Assembly (NCBI RefSeq): GCF_024713975.1
Contig: NC_091095.1
Span: 2,702,001-2,766,000 of the forward strand
Length of the DNA: 64,000 nt
Direction: 5' to 3'
Source: Paralichthys olivaceus
Lineage: Eukaryota > Chordata > Actinopteri > Pleuronectiformes > Paralichthyidae
In this document: positions 23,748 through 36,679 of the stretch, in pieces
Position numbering within the stretch: position 1 is the stretch's first letter
How the letters are laid out: the number at the start of each line of letters is the position of its first letter
Translations under genes and position numbers: made by a program
Notes under the pieces: model-generated
Told to the model about the DNA's origin: nothing
Seen by the model: the letters and a program-made list of their open reading frames with translations, nothing else
Databases searched by the model: none

Positions 23748-26160
23748 GAATATTAATGTCGGAGAAGAAGAAGCAGCAGACAATGAAACGTGGTGGTTGT
23801 GGGACGAGAAAACAGCTAATGGCGGTGGCTACCTAATGTGCCGAGGGAAGCATCAGAGGAAACGGCGTGTACACTGATTTGTCCGGGAGGCGACGCTTCA
23901 GGCTGGATCCTAAACTGCTGCTGGGTGACGATTGTGAGGACGAGGGTTTGCTATGTACGAAATGTCAGTTGTAATCCACAGAAAACATGGAAGGGAAACA
24001 AAACAAAACCCACTCCACAGATTTTATAATCAAGATTACACGTCATGAAAACGGTTCAACTGGGACGATTCACCATACAAGCACACTGGTGGTCATCGTT
24101 CAGGATCTTTTCACTGTTCCGCCATGCAGCCAGTGGTTTCTCATATGGAGTCTGGATGTAAATGCTGTCTCATGCAGAGTCAAGGCCTTGATTCCTGCAG
24201 CGACAGAGGTCAGGGTGAAGATAAGTCTCCAGGACGTGGTTGAATGTCCACGTTTCTGCTGCTGCTGCATCCAGCGTCTGTCTTCCATGCAGTTCTCCCT
24301 CACGTCCACTACTACTGCAATTTCAGATTTATATTTGCAGCACATTCCGTGTCCTCGCCGCCCTGACGTGTGGAAGCCAGAACACAGAGCCGATACGTTT
24401 TCACATGCAGTGTGAACATCGTGTACTGAGTGGTGGGATTAGACAACAAGAAACAGAGCCCGGGCAGATAAGAGAAGTGTGAGCCACGGAGAAGAAAGTG
24501 ATGAGTGGATTTGCTGACGCTGTGAGGAAATGATTCTCGAAGATGCATCAGGGAATGTCTCGTTATCAGAGAGGGCTTCTTCTTCTTTTGTAGAAAAGTG
24601 AAAAAATAAATCTGTCAATCTATGATGGAACAGACGCTGGCGACCGCTCGTTCCGATCAAACACTTCTAATCTCGGCACCACGTGTAAAAATAACACAGG
24701 TGCTCCTCTGTGGCGACATGAAAGAATTCTCTGTCAGTCATTTTCTTTTTTGTTCCAGATGAATTCATTTTATGCACACTAACTTATTTTTCCAGAACCT
24801 GATTTCTCCCACATTAATTATTCATGTTTCTTCCACTGTAGTGAATCATGGGATGGACAGAATTGCTGCAACAGGAAACGTGTTTCTTCATTTTCTCTCT
24901 TTGAGGGCGACGACGCTCAGCGTGGAGAAACCTCGCCGTCTTTGACTCGAGGCCAGCAGCTCTGTAACCCCACAGCGTCAACCTGGAGACCCGCTGGCCC
25001 GCAACTCGTTTATTTTCCTTTTCTTTTTTTCTGCTGAATCGCTTTTCCTGAGAAAGAAGATTATTGTGCCTCTGATAAAGTGTTTAAGTTGCCACAAGGT
25101 CAACGTAATTCCTGCTCCTGATAAAGCAACACAGAGAGAGACCTGGCGCTCTGAAGCCAGCGGATAAAACTGCACTGAGGGGGAAGGATTCTCGGAAAAG
25201 ATAAGAAAGAGGCAGAGAAAGGAAGAAGACGATGAAGCGAGAGTTTGGGGCGGTAATGGATCGCCAGGTTCCACAGCCAACGGGACGTCATCTGTGATTG
25301 CTGCAGGCCACCCACACAGGAACAGCAGCAGAGACAGGCCGTTCACTTATCTACCTCGGCCCACTGAGCCTCAAGGGTCGAGTATTATTAGAGATAAATG
25401 CTGCATCTTCTCCCTGATGTGTGGAACGACTGGGCCTGATACAGCGGCGGCGGCAGCAGCAGCACTTTGTCCAAACAAATCTGGGGTTACTCTTCAAAAA
25501 ATACATGTGACAGGTGAAATTAAACCAAAGTAGATTATTATCAGTTTAAACTGAGCAAATTCAAATTGTGACCAACGTGTCTTTTTTTCTTTTTTTTTTT
25601 TCCTGCTGTGAATAAAGTTTTTCTTTCACTTCTCAGTTTATTGGATCTTTTTCAAATGTTATGTTTATATTTTATTCACTGTCAGGTTTTGTCTCTGCAG
25701 TTTGGCTGTCGAGCAACAAAACAAAGCAACTCTGCCCTCCACAGTTCAAACCTGAGATTACACTAAGCACACAGCTTTGACAGAACAGGAAGAAAAACCT
25801 TGTATTTTTCATAATGCATTCATACCTTCATACGTAGACTGCGGAGAATATGTACATAATATAGTACATTTTACTGCAGAGGGGAATATTATTTGTAGAG
25901 AAAACGTACTTGGATAAAATACGGTGGAACAAGAGGATGTGTAATATACTGTATTTACACTTGATGTATGAAGGAGATATTGAAATAAACATATAAACAT
26001 ATATGCATATACAGACTTATACGTATATAGGCAGGTATGGTATACAATATAAATGTGTATATATATATTATATATGCATAAATTCACAATAGTATAAAAT
26101 ATGTAAACAATAACACGTATAATGAAATATTAGTTCAGCTTAGTTTAGTGTCTATCCTTT
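23748..26160. other. Intergenic stretch, no gene seen
   Basis: Short overlapping open frames on both strands show no domain or splice pattern. Around 25,980-26,110 the sequence becomes strongly AT-rich with alternating TATA/CATATA words. No RNA gene was recognised. Confidence 0.4.
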
Positions 26161-26162
26161 AA

Positions 26163-26215
26163 TTCACTTGGATAAAAGCATCAGCTAAATGAAATGTAAT
26201 GTATAACTAATTATA
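26163..26215 (+). mobile_element. Tail of a teleost SINE-type element
   Basis: CACTTGGATAAAAGCATCAG followed by CTAAATGAAATGTAATGTA resembles the 3' tail seen on many dispersed fish repeats (GGATAAAAGCGTCTGCTAAATG type). The head of the element is not recognisable upstream, so this is a truncated copy. Confidence 0.5.
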
Positions 26216-27492
26216 TATTTTTTCATTTGTAAATATATAAATGTAAAGATCACCATACGGAAGGAGGCACTTGTATAAGTGTGTATTTGGGACCAAAATA
26301 AATGTATTTAAATCCATTGAGAGAACCCAGAAGCTGTTGACCTTATTTGCAGGTGACGAGAGGACGTCACGTCGTGCCGCGACACAGATCAGAGGGAGTC
26401 GGCCTCACTAAGCGTTTCAGCATCTTTCCACGGGGGCGTTTTATTTGCCATCTCGTATCAAGAGCTCCAGGATTACTGTGCTCAAGCAGCTGTGAAATCT
26501 CTCAGGGCACCTAAAGCCACTGGAACAACTGGTGTCGGCCTTTCCTATTACAGAAACACACACTGGCCGGGGTCCATCTTGAATAACAAAGACTCTCACT
26601 CACACACACACGGTCAGAAGAATTGGGTTCTGTCCTTTTTAAACTTCCAGACACCAACCTGACACGCCAACAATCCAATTTGTGTCAACCTCCGTCCGTC
26701 CACCCGTCCCCTGCTCCACTACCACAGCAACAATAACAGCAATTCATGTTGACAGTAGTCGGGAGAACACTCGCTCGACACGTTGTCGTAACCTTGCCTA
26801 AAACAAATGTCACCGTTGATAGCACAGCCCCGTCTCGCCTGACACGAGCCGTGTCCGGCGCTTCAGCTGAGACATTTAAAAAAGTGAAGATGACACATGA
26901 GCAGGAGACGAGGACAGAATCCATTTAAACCCCACAAATAGAAATGTGGACACGTGTGTCTGACTTCGTGATCTCTTTATCTGGAGTATATCCAGGTGGA
27001 ACGCTGGGAAATAAGAAAACATGCAGAGACATTTTTATCTGCAAAAAACGTATTTTATTTAATTTACTTACTCCGGACTCTTCTGACTCTCTGAAAAACA
27101 GAAGCAGTCGAGAAAATGTTCTCTCATAAATAAACCAAAACACTGTGATAAAGTCCGTTCTCAAAACTTACAGAAACTTTGTGAAACATCTGCACGAACA
27201 CACACACACGTACTTTTACAAAGATGTACGAGGATGGAGCAGCGGTTTTAAAGTTATGAACTGTTGGATTCAAGCAAGGATCCGATGGACGAACTGTCAT
27301 CCAGCGACAGGATGTGATGATGATTCAATTCAGTCAAACACCCACCAGGACACATGATGAAAAACCAAGGGGCATTTAAACGTTCCAGTCTGAATAGCTA
27401 ATCTTGGAAATCGTCTATGGATCCGACCGTCTTAGTTACGTTCTGCCTTCGGGGTCTACGTGGAGGAGGCCGTCCCTGAATTGGGACACACG

Positions 27493-27864
27493 CTATGGAC
27501 GGTAACTAAAGATGGACGACATGACAACTCTCCAAAAGTGAAGCCAAACCATCTTCGGTGGTCATAAAACCCCGCCTCCTCCATGTTAGTTGCGTTAGTC
27601 TTTGTAGGTGGTTCTCTGTATGTTCAGGTGTTCATGTTTCTGATTTGATTTATTTTGTTATTCGACGCTATGAAACCAACGGAAGCATCACAATTAACTG
27701 CTGAGACTCACTTGCGATTGGTCCAGCGAGTGTCTCAGGAGGACCTGGACCCAGCGTCTCCCCTCCGCGATCAGAACTGGTTCCAGACGACCTGTATCTG
27801 ACATATTTTAACTATATGTTTGCACAACGTGAGGACGAGCCAGGTCGATTTATATACAGTCTAC
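27493..27864 (+). mobile_element. MITE-like element, longer copy
   Basis: It begins GGACGGTAACTAAAGATGGA and ends TTTATATACAGTCTAC, the inverted form of the same terminus, giving imperfect terminal inverted repeats around about 370 bp. The interior includes CCAAAAGTGAAGCCAAACCATC and GCCTCCTCCATGTTAG, shared with the copies at 30841 and 53446. It has no open frame of note, so it would be non-autonomous. Family name not known to me. Confidence 0.55.
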
Positions 27865-28567
27865 TTTAAAATGGTTTGATTTCTTGTTTATTAGAGACGT
27901 TGAGGAATAAAAGAAAAGGTCAACATCCAGTGGGCGATCTCTCTGAAACCTCTACACTTCCTTGTTCCACCCATGAAACTTGCTTTTTACTACATTGCTG
28001 CCTTCCTGGACTTGAAAAGAGATGCATGAAAACACATTTTAATTGGTCTTCTTTGTGATTTAATCAGACATATGCTTATGTGCCGGTACAGAGACAATGT
28101 GAGAAACTAACAGCCAACTATTGCATGAATATATGCAAACTTCAGGCTTGTGAGACAGATCCAGCCACTTTAAATCCCTAATGGAGCGCATCATCTTTGT
28201 TATGTCAGCTTTAAACTGCTGACTATCTGCAAGTGCTTCTCCCTCTCGTCAACGCTTTTATTCTCGGCGTGGAAAACAGATTTCTGTTTTTTTTCTCACT
28301 TCTTCTGCAAGGAACACGCATTTGCATTTCAAACCATCACATTCAATCATTTTGACAAAATTTCCCGAGACGCTGCTGCACCAAAGGAGAGCCGCGGAAA
28401 AGAGAGAAAAGAAAACAAAGAAAACAAACTGTATGCGTGAGTGCACCCTGACAGCCAATCGGCAACCTGAGTCATGAGTGTAATCAGGAGTGGCGGCAGG
28501 ATCCGCCGTGTCCTGCTGGCGAGCCGGTGATTGTCCACCGGAGGAGGTGGGTTTGGAGGGAGGTGTC

Positions 28568-28581
28568 GGGGGGGGGGGGGG
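28568..28581. repeat. G14 homopolymer
   Basis: Fourteen consecutive G on the plus strand, in intergenic sequence. Confidence 0.95.
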
Positions 28582-28599
28582 TGCAGCCTACAGATTCAT

Positions 28600-30060
28600 G
28601 ACGGCCTCCCGCAGAACCTTGTGGACTGATTACACGTCCGAGAAAATGCATGCGGCAAACGGATATTAAATCACCACAGCTTATTACCGTGCCAGAGCAG
28701 GGCCGAGCCCGAGCGTGGGCAAAATGCATCTGCAGCTCACCCCCATGAGCACTCGAGGTGATGGCAGAATTACATTTCTATGGGGGCTCCGGATGAGTTA
28801 GGCAATCTCCCTTTCCACAGCGATGATTAATAGTGATGGTCCCATAAATTGTTCTGTCTGAGAAATATATTGCTGCCATAGTATCTGTTGTTTTGCACTG
28901 GGGGGGCCCCCTCTGCTTTTGAGGGCACTGGTTGGATAACCATCACATGCACAGGTTAAAGTCCCTGAAAGTGAAATTAAGCATCTGCATGAGGCAGCAT
29001 TGTCTCATTTTTATTTCACCAGCCCTCGATGCTAGATCAGACTGTCATCCAAACAAAGGAGGAGTCTATTTTTAGCTGACTGTGGGGCGACAGTCGCACT
29101 TGAATCCGATCCCCAGACCATTTTTTGACATCTCTCAATTTTCACAAACATGATTGTGTTTATTCAGCTTTGTCTCCTGGAAATTATGTTTTGTGTTCAA
29201 CAGATATATAATTTATGGCCAGATTATGTTTCCTATTCATGTAATGATGCTGTAAATTTACAGATTCACCAGGTCACTGAATATATCAGTAAAATATTTA
29301 TAGAAAACATGCTTTTGTTTTCTGAGGCAGAATTATCGGCCAGACAACTAACGAGGAGTGTCAGGAGCTGCAGTGTTTTCTGTGGAGGAGACGAACACTC
29401 GTTACCACAGATTTATTAACTTTGCAGAACTTAAACATTCATGAAAAACCTGTATAACACACCAGAGGAATGAAATACTGAAAAAACATTAGACGTCTCT
29501 TTTAAAACAGAAAAAAACACAGAGGTGATATTGTTGAATTGCATTTCCTACAAAACGTTATTTGTGACATTAACTTTTCAAGGTCTGAGTTATTGTTCAA
29601 ATTAGACTCTAGCATGTTTTTTCTTTACCTGGTGTTTTCCTGCAGTGTTGTTCTCACAGAACTGCAGCACTTCAGTAAATGTACTTAATTACAATTCATC
29701 ATGAGTTGAAAAGCTCAACAGATTCATTCAAATTAATCTTACGACTATTGTCTGATGATACCTCTGGGTCTAGACTTCTCGTTTGTTGTTACTGTCCAAC
29801 AACTTGAACTTTTCTCCAGACAAAACACAAAGAGTGTTACTTTTAGTTGGTGTGAAGGTTCAGACAACATTTGATCTAATCTCTGTTAACAAACATAAAT
29901 CAAAAAGCTGATAACATTTACACAAACACAAACCAGAAAGCTTTCGAGTCAGAAATCCTCAAAATCTCTCACTTACAGATTCCACATAGTCACATGCAGG
30001 ATATGTTTATAGTTAATCAATGTTAATCAATGTAAGTTTGAATATTTTGAAATAGGTTTA
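28600..30060. other. Intergenic stretch, possible conserved non-coding sequence
   Basis: No gene seen. From about 28,620 to 29,110 the sequence is non-repetitive and AT-rich without simple repeats. It contains words such as GATGATTAATAGTGATGG and AGAAATATATTGCTGCC. That texture is often seen in conserved non-coding elements, but conservation cannot be judged from one sequence. Confidence 0.25.
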
Positions 30061-30840
30061 AATAAATTTACATTCACAAAAATCCATCAAGTGCAGTTTT
30101 GCTTAGCCCTGAACGTGTCCTGATTTTCTCTGGGCGAGGTGTTGGCTCCGTCTCGACCCTGTTGGATCTGTTTTTAGAGACTTGGAACGATCCCAGGTCG
30201 TCCTGACTGCCGCCGGCTCTGACCGACGGTTTCCTCAACACACAGAAATGAGGAGTCTGGCTGCTGCTCAGTGAAGAATCACAGTGACACACACTTTACT
30301 TACCCTCGTGATAAGTGTTATAGATTTCAGTGTTAGCTTATTGATGAACTGACTAAAAATGAGTTATTATGCACTTTGCCAATTGCCTGTTAAGCAGAAA
30401 ATCCACAGCACTCAATCAAGCCAGGGCCGAGAGCTATGCTTTGATCAATGGAGACTACAATTGAGATTTTTCTATGGTATCCGGCCACTTGGCCTCAAGC
30501 AACTGAGAACTGTGGAAAACTATAATGATGCAGAAACTTGAGAAAGCAAACAACAAATAACATGATGGCAAAAATGAAAAGTTGGATGTGAAATGTATTG
30601 TCAGTGTTTCGCAAACATCAGTGAGGTAATATGTGTTAATCGTGAGTTTGTATCACAAATTAAAATGCTTAAAATCGCTAATCGGATTAAAGGAACCACT
30701 CAAAGTGATGCAACTTACTGAAAAACTTTCCTCCCAAAAAAGTAGATTCTTATCAGATCTGTCAAACTAATCTGTAAAATACGTTTCAAACACCAACACG
30801 TAAGAATTGGTCACGTGGTGCATTATTTATCACCTTCCAA

Positions 30841-30924
30841 AATCTCCCAAAAAAATCTCCCTAGTGGCTGGGTGCTGTACAGGTCATAAACTCTGCCTCC
30901 TCCATGTTAGTGATTAGCACATGG
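30841..30924 (+). mobile_element. MITE-like internal fragment
   Basis: CCTAGTGGCTGGGTGCTGTA and AAACTCTGCCTCCTCCATG match the interior of the copies at 27493 and 53446 (CCCTGGTGGCTGGCTGCAG and CCGCCTCCTCCATGTTAG). Termini are not recognisable. Confidence 0.5.
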
Positions 30925-31689
30925 ATTAAAATATGCACTGAACTGCTAGAGGCCAAATTTAATGTGAAAAACCAAGTGTAACACTGTGAAAACCTTCGAG
31001 AAGCAAGTGTTGGAAAATATGCACCGTGTATTGAACCTATACCTCATCTCCCCTCTCTGTATGAGTGTGATTCAATCCAGTGTGATCTTTCATAACCACC
31101 GTAAGCAGCTTGTTTTGTGAACCAGTTATTCGAGCAACAGCCGACCTTAAAAGCGTGTGTGGAGTTTGCACGGCCTCCCTGTGGAGAACTTGTGCCTGGT
31201 GTTTGTGTGGGTTTCCTCCACCAACCCAGAGAGATAAATAAAAAACAGGTTTCCATGGGTCTGCTTGTGGCGCAATAAAACCCAACAGTGTTGCCAGCGA
31301 AGGGCTCTAACCTCACATGACCTAAGCAAAAAAACACGACATAAATAAATGAACCCATGAACACATTGTGGATGTCTCGCACAGACTTGTATCGCAAATA
31401 AATGTTAAATTAGAAGAGCTAGTGTCAACAACTTAGCCCACGATGGCTCTAATTTGTCAAAGTGAAGCATCAGTTGACTAATGCCACTGAGATGTGTGAT
31501 ATAAATCACACTAATGGCTGCTCATTCTTTTCAGAAGACAAATCCCAAAACAAAAAGCAGTTCATCTGTTTTCTGAGTAATGTCCTGATTTTAACATGTT
31601 TTAAAAGCATCTGAATGTAGTAATGATTTAGTCATAATAAGGTTTTACAGCCTTAACGGTGTCATGGTGGTGCAGTCAACGAATCAAAT

Positions 31690-31835
31690 ACATTCAGATT
31701 AGGGTTAGGCTAGTGTCGGGCGGAGTCTTGCCCAAGGACACATGGGCACACGGGCTAGACAAGCTGGGAATTGAACCATTGATCCTCCGATCAGTGGACG
31801 ACCCGCTCGATCCCCACAATGGTCTGCTCTTTTCT
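31690..31835 (-). mobile_element. tRNA-derived SINE fragment
   Basis: On the minus strand, GGTTCAATTCCC (31766-31777) is a good RNA polymerase III B box. It is preceded by GAGCGGGTCGTCCACTGATC and followed by TGTCCTTGGGCAAGAC, the arrangement of a common teleost tRNA-headed SINE. The A box region at the right end has decayed. Only the head and part of the body remain. Confidence 0.6.
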
Positions 31836-31859
31836 GCCATGTGTTCATAGCCTAGATTC

Positions 31860-33060
31860 CCTTGTTTTGTTGCACCAACATTCCACCATGAGACGTCATA
31901 AGATAGGCACAGTTTTAATATACCTGTTTACATGAAAGCACATGTGCCAGGACACTGTGTAAATGTTGTGGTGACATTTCCGTGAGCGTGTTATAAATGA
32001 GGTCCGTGGCACTAAATAGAGCGGATACATCCACCAGCAATTCGTCAACAAATCCCAGTTCCACGTGTCAGAATTTCATTGCAGCTTGAAATGTTATTTT
32101 CATGCCTCATCACCAACCTGTTTCACATGACGGGGGGGTGCACACATTCCCCTGATGGCGTCTGAAATGGGACAAGAAAGATGCTTTTTTAATTTTTTAT
32201 TCCAGTCACTTTTAAGTGTTTGAGCCGATTATCATATCCTTTGGCCAAAAAATGTGGGAAAGTACTTTAAGCCACTAAGTCTGTCTTTGTAAAGTTGTAC
32301 TTGATAATATGCTCTGCTTTCGGCCCAGGAGTTTTTAGGTTACATCCCTTTTATCATTGCAACCCTTTGGCTAGACAGTGGGAATCAGCTTTTCTCTTGC
32401 CCTGTGAACAACCTTTGGTAAAGTTAAGATAAGCCCAGTGCAGGTTATGTTGGTTTGATACTTGGAAGAAAGATGATTCCCCGATTGCACATGGGACTTT
32501 ATGATGGATGAAGCCTTCTTACAGAAAGAAGCTTTTACCTTTTTAAGGGTTCTACACCTTAAAATCCAGGCAGGAGGGCAAAGACTGCAGCTTTAGTTTC
32601 TAGGTTCAATCCATCCTGACTATAATGACCAGGGGTTGTAGAGATCAGTTGGACATTCAAGCTGCTTTATCTGCTCCGTCTTGTCTGTTATCATATGAAT
32701 TAATGCTGCAAGCAGGTATTTGAACCCTAATGCTATTCTGCGCCATCTCTCATAACATTTCTGGCTTTGTGTCAGGATATAACCCCCTTAAGGGCAAAGC
32801 TGTAGATCTCTTTGATGGTGTGAATCCATTCTGAAATGATGGATTTCTCCCTTGGCTTTGAGAAGATGGGGGAAAAAAAAGGCATTTGAAGTGAAGCACT
32901 TCTGTTCTGCCTCATCAGAGATCTTTAGATTTGTGATTGATTTCCAGAGCCTGTCAGCCTGTTCTGGGCTAACGTGGCAAATGGGGAAATGGTTAATTCT
33001 GAACTAATGCATTTCCACCTGCATTTGAAGAAGGAGGAGAAACTGAAATCTTTGAGGATG
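31860..33060. other. Intergenic stretch, no gene seen
   Basis: No gene, RNA or element was recognised. The sequence is non-repetitive and moderately AT-rich. Confidence 0.4.
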
Positions 33061-33077
33061 AAGGAAGAAATAATCTG

Positions 33078-33101
33078 CAGCAGCAGCAGCAGCAGCAGCA
33101 C
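33078..33101. repeat. (CAG)n microsatellite
   Basis: About eight CAG units. No coding frame around it is supported. Confidence 0.95.
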
Positions 33102-33493
33102 TGATGCCTCTGCTGAACAGACAAACTGAGACGACTGAGGAATGTTATCTCTTCTCTCTGCTGGAGTTCCACCTCACACAGCAACATCGCTGTGGCCCCG
33201 TATTTTGGCGCCATGATACGTGGAATGGTCCGCTCCTGTTTTCCCGATCTGGGCCACAAGTAAACCAAAGCCATTCCACACGTCCACCGTCATGTTCACC
33301 TTTTATCACATGGGACACTTTAGGTTCACGTCCAGATTACAGCTTGTTGAAAAAACGCACATTTGCCAAAAAAGGCCCAAATTAGTTTACTTCACACATA
33401 AATACAAATAAATCAATATAACAGACATAAACATAGAATGACAACTAATGTCTCTCTATCATCTCTCTCTCTCTCTATGTTTTTGTTTACATG

Positions 33494-33501
33494 TGACGTC
33501 A
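33494..33501. promoter_or_regulatory. CRE palindrome
   Basis: TGACGTCA, the full CREB/ATF consensus, at the upstream edge of the CpG-rich region before glrx2. Confidence 0.6.
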
Positions 33502-33570
33502 CAGTGAGCGCGCACGCTGGAGGTCGCGCGCCGACGTTGCGCGCCTGCGTCAGACGCTGCTTCCGGCGCC

Positions 33571-33578
33571 TGACGTCA
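33571..33578. promoter_or_regulatory. CRE palindrome
   Basis: Second TGACGTCA 77 bp further on, next to an ETS-like CTTCCGG. Two full sites this close to a CpG-rich start region are the usual promoter arrangement. Confidence 0.6.
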
Positions 33579-35410
33579 GGGTTGGCTGTAGCTTTAGCGC
33601 TAGCCACAAACGCTGCTAACAACAGAGGCTGGCGCGTGAGTCCAGAGCTGCGTGTTCTGTCGCCGCATGTTTCATCCAGGTCAACAGCTCGATTACTTTC
33701 TGGCCATGTGTTCCTTTGTCTCCATGTTGTCTCGGGCGGGAAGTCTCCCGAGGCTGACGTGGACCGGCTGCCGAAGGTCATACCCGCTAGCTTGACTCCA
33801 AACATAGCTAGCTAGTCAGTGATCCGTCCATAGATGAGTGTAAAAGAACAACAGCTGTTTTAAAACTGTTCACGTCAGCTCACGAAACGACATCACCGGA
33901 AACAGTCTCCGGCTCAGAGGCTCGTTGTTTTCACTGCCACGTGTTCACCTATAACGGCGGTGTCATTGTAACTTCACGTAATTTAAAGTTTGATTTACTT
34001 TAAAGCGTCTTTTTCGTGAAGTAACGCATGCTTTTCTTCATCTTCACAATCCAATAGGTTCTTAAGGGGAATTCGGCGCAGATATGACCCATCACTGAGC
34101 TGTTGTTTGTTTTAAATGTTAACATTTATCTCTGGCATCACTTATCACGGTCACCGTTAGCTCAGGCACACCGGCCATCTTTCAGCTGCTGTGAAGATAT
34201 TACAAACATTAGGGTTTTCATTGAATCAAGTTCTGTGAGGTGTATAAAACAGAAGCCGAATTTACTTTGAGATGCTTTGGTTTCATGAAACACCTGCAGT
34301 TCCGTGATAGGAAGTTTTTCATTTTCAGATTTGGGTGGTTTTCATGGTGTTAACAGATTTTCAACGAGTTTTGGTCTGACGCTCACCCACTTGGGCTGAA
34401 GTTAGTTTTACATTCGATACTCGGATTACAGGGTTTTCACTTTTAGGGACCTTCGATAAATGATTGTCCCGAGTCATGCGACTCCAAATCATAGAGCTCA
34501 TCAGATGCTCTGGAAGTCAAACATGAGTTTCATTTCCTGAGACTTTGATTATCAGGAATAATATTTTAACCATACAAGGTAGTTTTCCAACAATCTAAGA
34601 AATGGTGATATGTTAAATGCTCCTTTATCAGCCACATGTCTGTATGCTGTCAAATGTTTATTTGTGATGTCAAGGAGAAGTGCTATACTACCCATAATCC
34701 TCAGTACAGTGAGTTATTCTCCCTAACACATGGCGTTTTTCAGAGAGTCCAAAGGTGAAAGTCCCTACAACAAGGTTAACTCTACTGATAGTTGTTAGAA
34801 AACAAATGTTTTAAGGTCTCTTTCCTTTGTGCTCTAATACAACAGGACATTGGATTTACATTATTCTACAATAGTTAATATTTCTAATGAATATGTGACC
34901 CACTGAATCCAAACGGATGCTGAACTGTGTTGTATGTACGATCCCTAGTGAAACCCAGAGATCTGGAGGGAACAACTGTCAAATACAACCAACCTTAAAC
35001 TAACTTCACCAAGGTGTCAAATCCCAGTCAATTACTGGTGACAGTGAGGAGCATGTTAACTCTTAATCCCAGATTACCAGCACATAAATCTCACTGCAGT
35101 CGCAGACAGGACATTACACGGAGTAAAACAACGCTACTTAAAACGTGGTGTTCATTATACCAGAACTATGGACATGAGTATTTTCAGACCAGCAGTTATC
35201 CTCCAGTTAGATATTATTTTAATGCTAATTATTAGCCTTCAGCTCGTCTCTTCGTTTGATATTTCCTCAATTCTAAGGTTACTGCTGATTCTTCCAGTTA
35301 ACGCTTGTTGTGTGTAAATTAACTCAGATTCTAACGTAGAGCAATGTAGAAAAAATAGAGCGAATACTTTAAACTTTACACTTAAATGTTGTGATTTGTC
35401 TTTTTCTAGA

Positions 35411-36679
35411 ATGGGAAATTATACATCGTCCACGACTGGGAGTCTGTCAGGCACAGCCTGCGTGCAGTATGTTCAGGTGAGAAGAGGCTGGGAGATCTGA
35501 TGCCTTTTACCAACTCGCTAAAACTTTGGGGGACAGCCTTGTGTTGAGTCTTTCTAAGACCTAGTTTTAAATGTCTGTGTCAGATAAATTTGTCATTAAA
35601 AACTGAATGTTAAATTTCAGTTATTTGGTTATTCACATGTTATCTCATATTTTCAATTCCAAATATTTCCCACAATTCACCCCTCTCCTTGGCGTCTTAT
35701 TCAGTCGTATTGCTTGATGTCTCTTGTCAGTTTGTTGAGGTGTATTGCATCCTGTTCTCATGCTTTTCTGCAAGTCTGAGTCCGAGATACTTTATGATAT
35801 GTACCCTAAAACTATGACAAACAAATATACCACAGTTATTCTGATTCCAAGAACTTTGCAGTTTATTTAGTAAGTCTAAATTTTCTGTCAAATCAAGTGA
35901 AGATTAAATTTGAATTGTTAAATCTAGATAATGTATGTTTAAGAAAGTTGATTAGAGGTTGAATGAGTTTTGTTTAATACAACCTCTACCGTAGTTTACT
36001 CACTTACCAAATGTTAACCATGGAGATAATGATTATCTTCTCTTTGCCTATTGTGTGCTTTTTTTTTTTCAATCTGTTCATATTTACTGAAATCTGGTTT
36101 TTTTTCTGTGTTCTCAGGAGGTGGTGTCACAGAACTGTGTCGTGATATTCTCCAAGACCACCTGTCCTTATTGCAAAATGGCCAAGAATGTCTTCAATGA
36201 AATCGGTGCCAACTACAAAGTGGTCGAACTTGATGAACACAATGACGGGAGGAGACTGCAAGAGGCCTTAGCTCAGATGACCGGTGCCAGAACGGTAACA
36301 ATCTCATGTCACGTATTGGCAGCTCAGTGTTAAAGTTACATTTGGGCTGCCTTGTCGTCCAGGGGTTTTTATTGGGGCTTCAGCCAAGAACTTGCTTTTT
36401 ATTTTGACTCAGAATAGTTTAATGTGAAAAACAAATGGCATCTAGTCCAGATTGTAATCACAACAGCCAGTCATTGAACCAGTCGTTCACACTGTGTCAA
36501 TGTCACGACGTGATTTGTGTGCTCAGGTGCCGAGAGTCTTCATTAATGGAAACTGCATCGGCGGCGGCTCAGACACCAAACATCTCCACCAGCAGGGGAA
36601 GCTGGTGCCACTGATCAAACAGTGTTCCCCCTGCTGCTCCAGCTCCGAGGGCTCAGCAAGCGGACAGTTCGCTAAATGA
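35411..36679 (+). CDS. glrx2: Glutaredoxin 2
   Basis: Glutathione-dependent thiol-disulfide oxidoreductase that reduces protein disulfides and protein-glutathione adducts. Coding exons are 35411-35476, 36118-36294 and 36527-36679, all joined in phase 0 with GT-AG introns, giving 131 aa. The start ATG is the first codon after an acceptor at 35409. Residues 28-41 (NCVVIFSKTTCPYC) hold the CPYC active site (Cys38, Cys41). T81-V82-P83 is the cis-proline glutathione site and GGSD (94-97) follows. Cys29 and Cys114 correspond to the extra structural pair of vertebrate GLRX2, which favours glrx2 over glrx1. Human GLRX2 has CSYC; here it is CPYC. The N-terminus MGNYTSS is a possible myristoylation signal and no mitochondrial leader is joined. 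uchl5 follows about 1 kb downstream on the same strand. Confidence 0.93.

Larger units (their letters stand above)
33480..33830 (+). promoter_or_regulatory. CpG-rich promoter region, probable glrx2 5' exon
   Basis: This patch is sharply CpG-dense compared with its surroundings (GCGCGCACGC, GTCGCGCGCCGACG) and has no TATA box. Two perfect CRE palindromes lie inside it. A donor-like GCGC|GTGAGT at 33635/33636 could end a non-coding first exon spliced to the acceptor before 35410, but that join is inference. A plus-strand open frame runs through (33438-33815). It does not continue in frame into the glrx2 ATG exon, so I treat it as 5' UTR or promoter, not protein. Confidence 0.55.

Noticed and set aside
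23398..23877. 159-codon plus-strand ORF
   Set aside because: It runs through an AT/GA microsatellite, shows no domain, and has no splice or promoter support.
31690..31835. A functional tRNA gene on the minus strand
   Set aside because: The B box is good, but there is no intact A box or cloverleaf, and the downstream body matches a SINE.
33438..33815. 125-codon ORF as a glrx2 mitochondrial leader
   Set aside because: GC-rich sequence stays open by composition, the opposite strand is open too, and the best splice join is out of frame with the glrx2 start.
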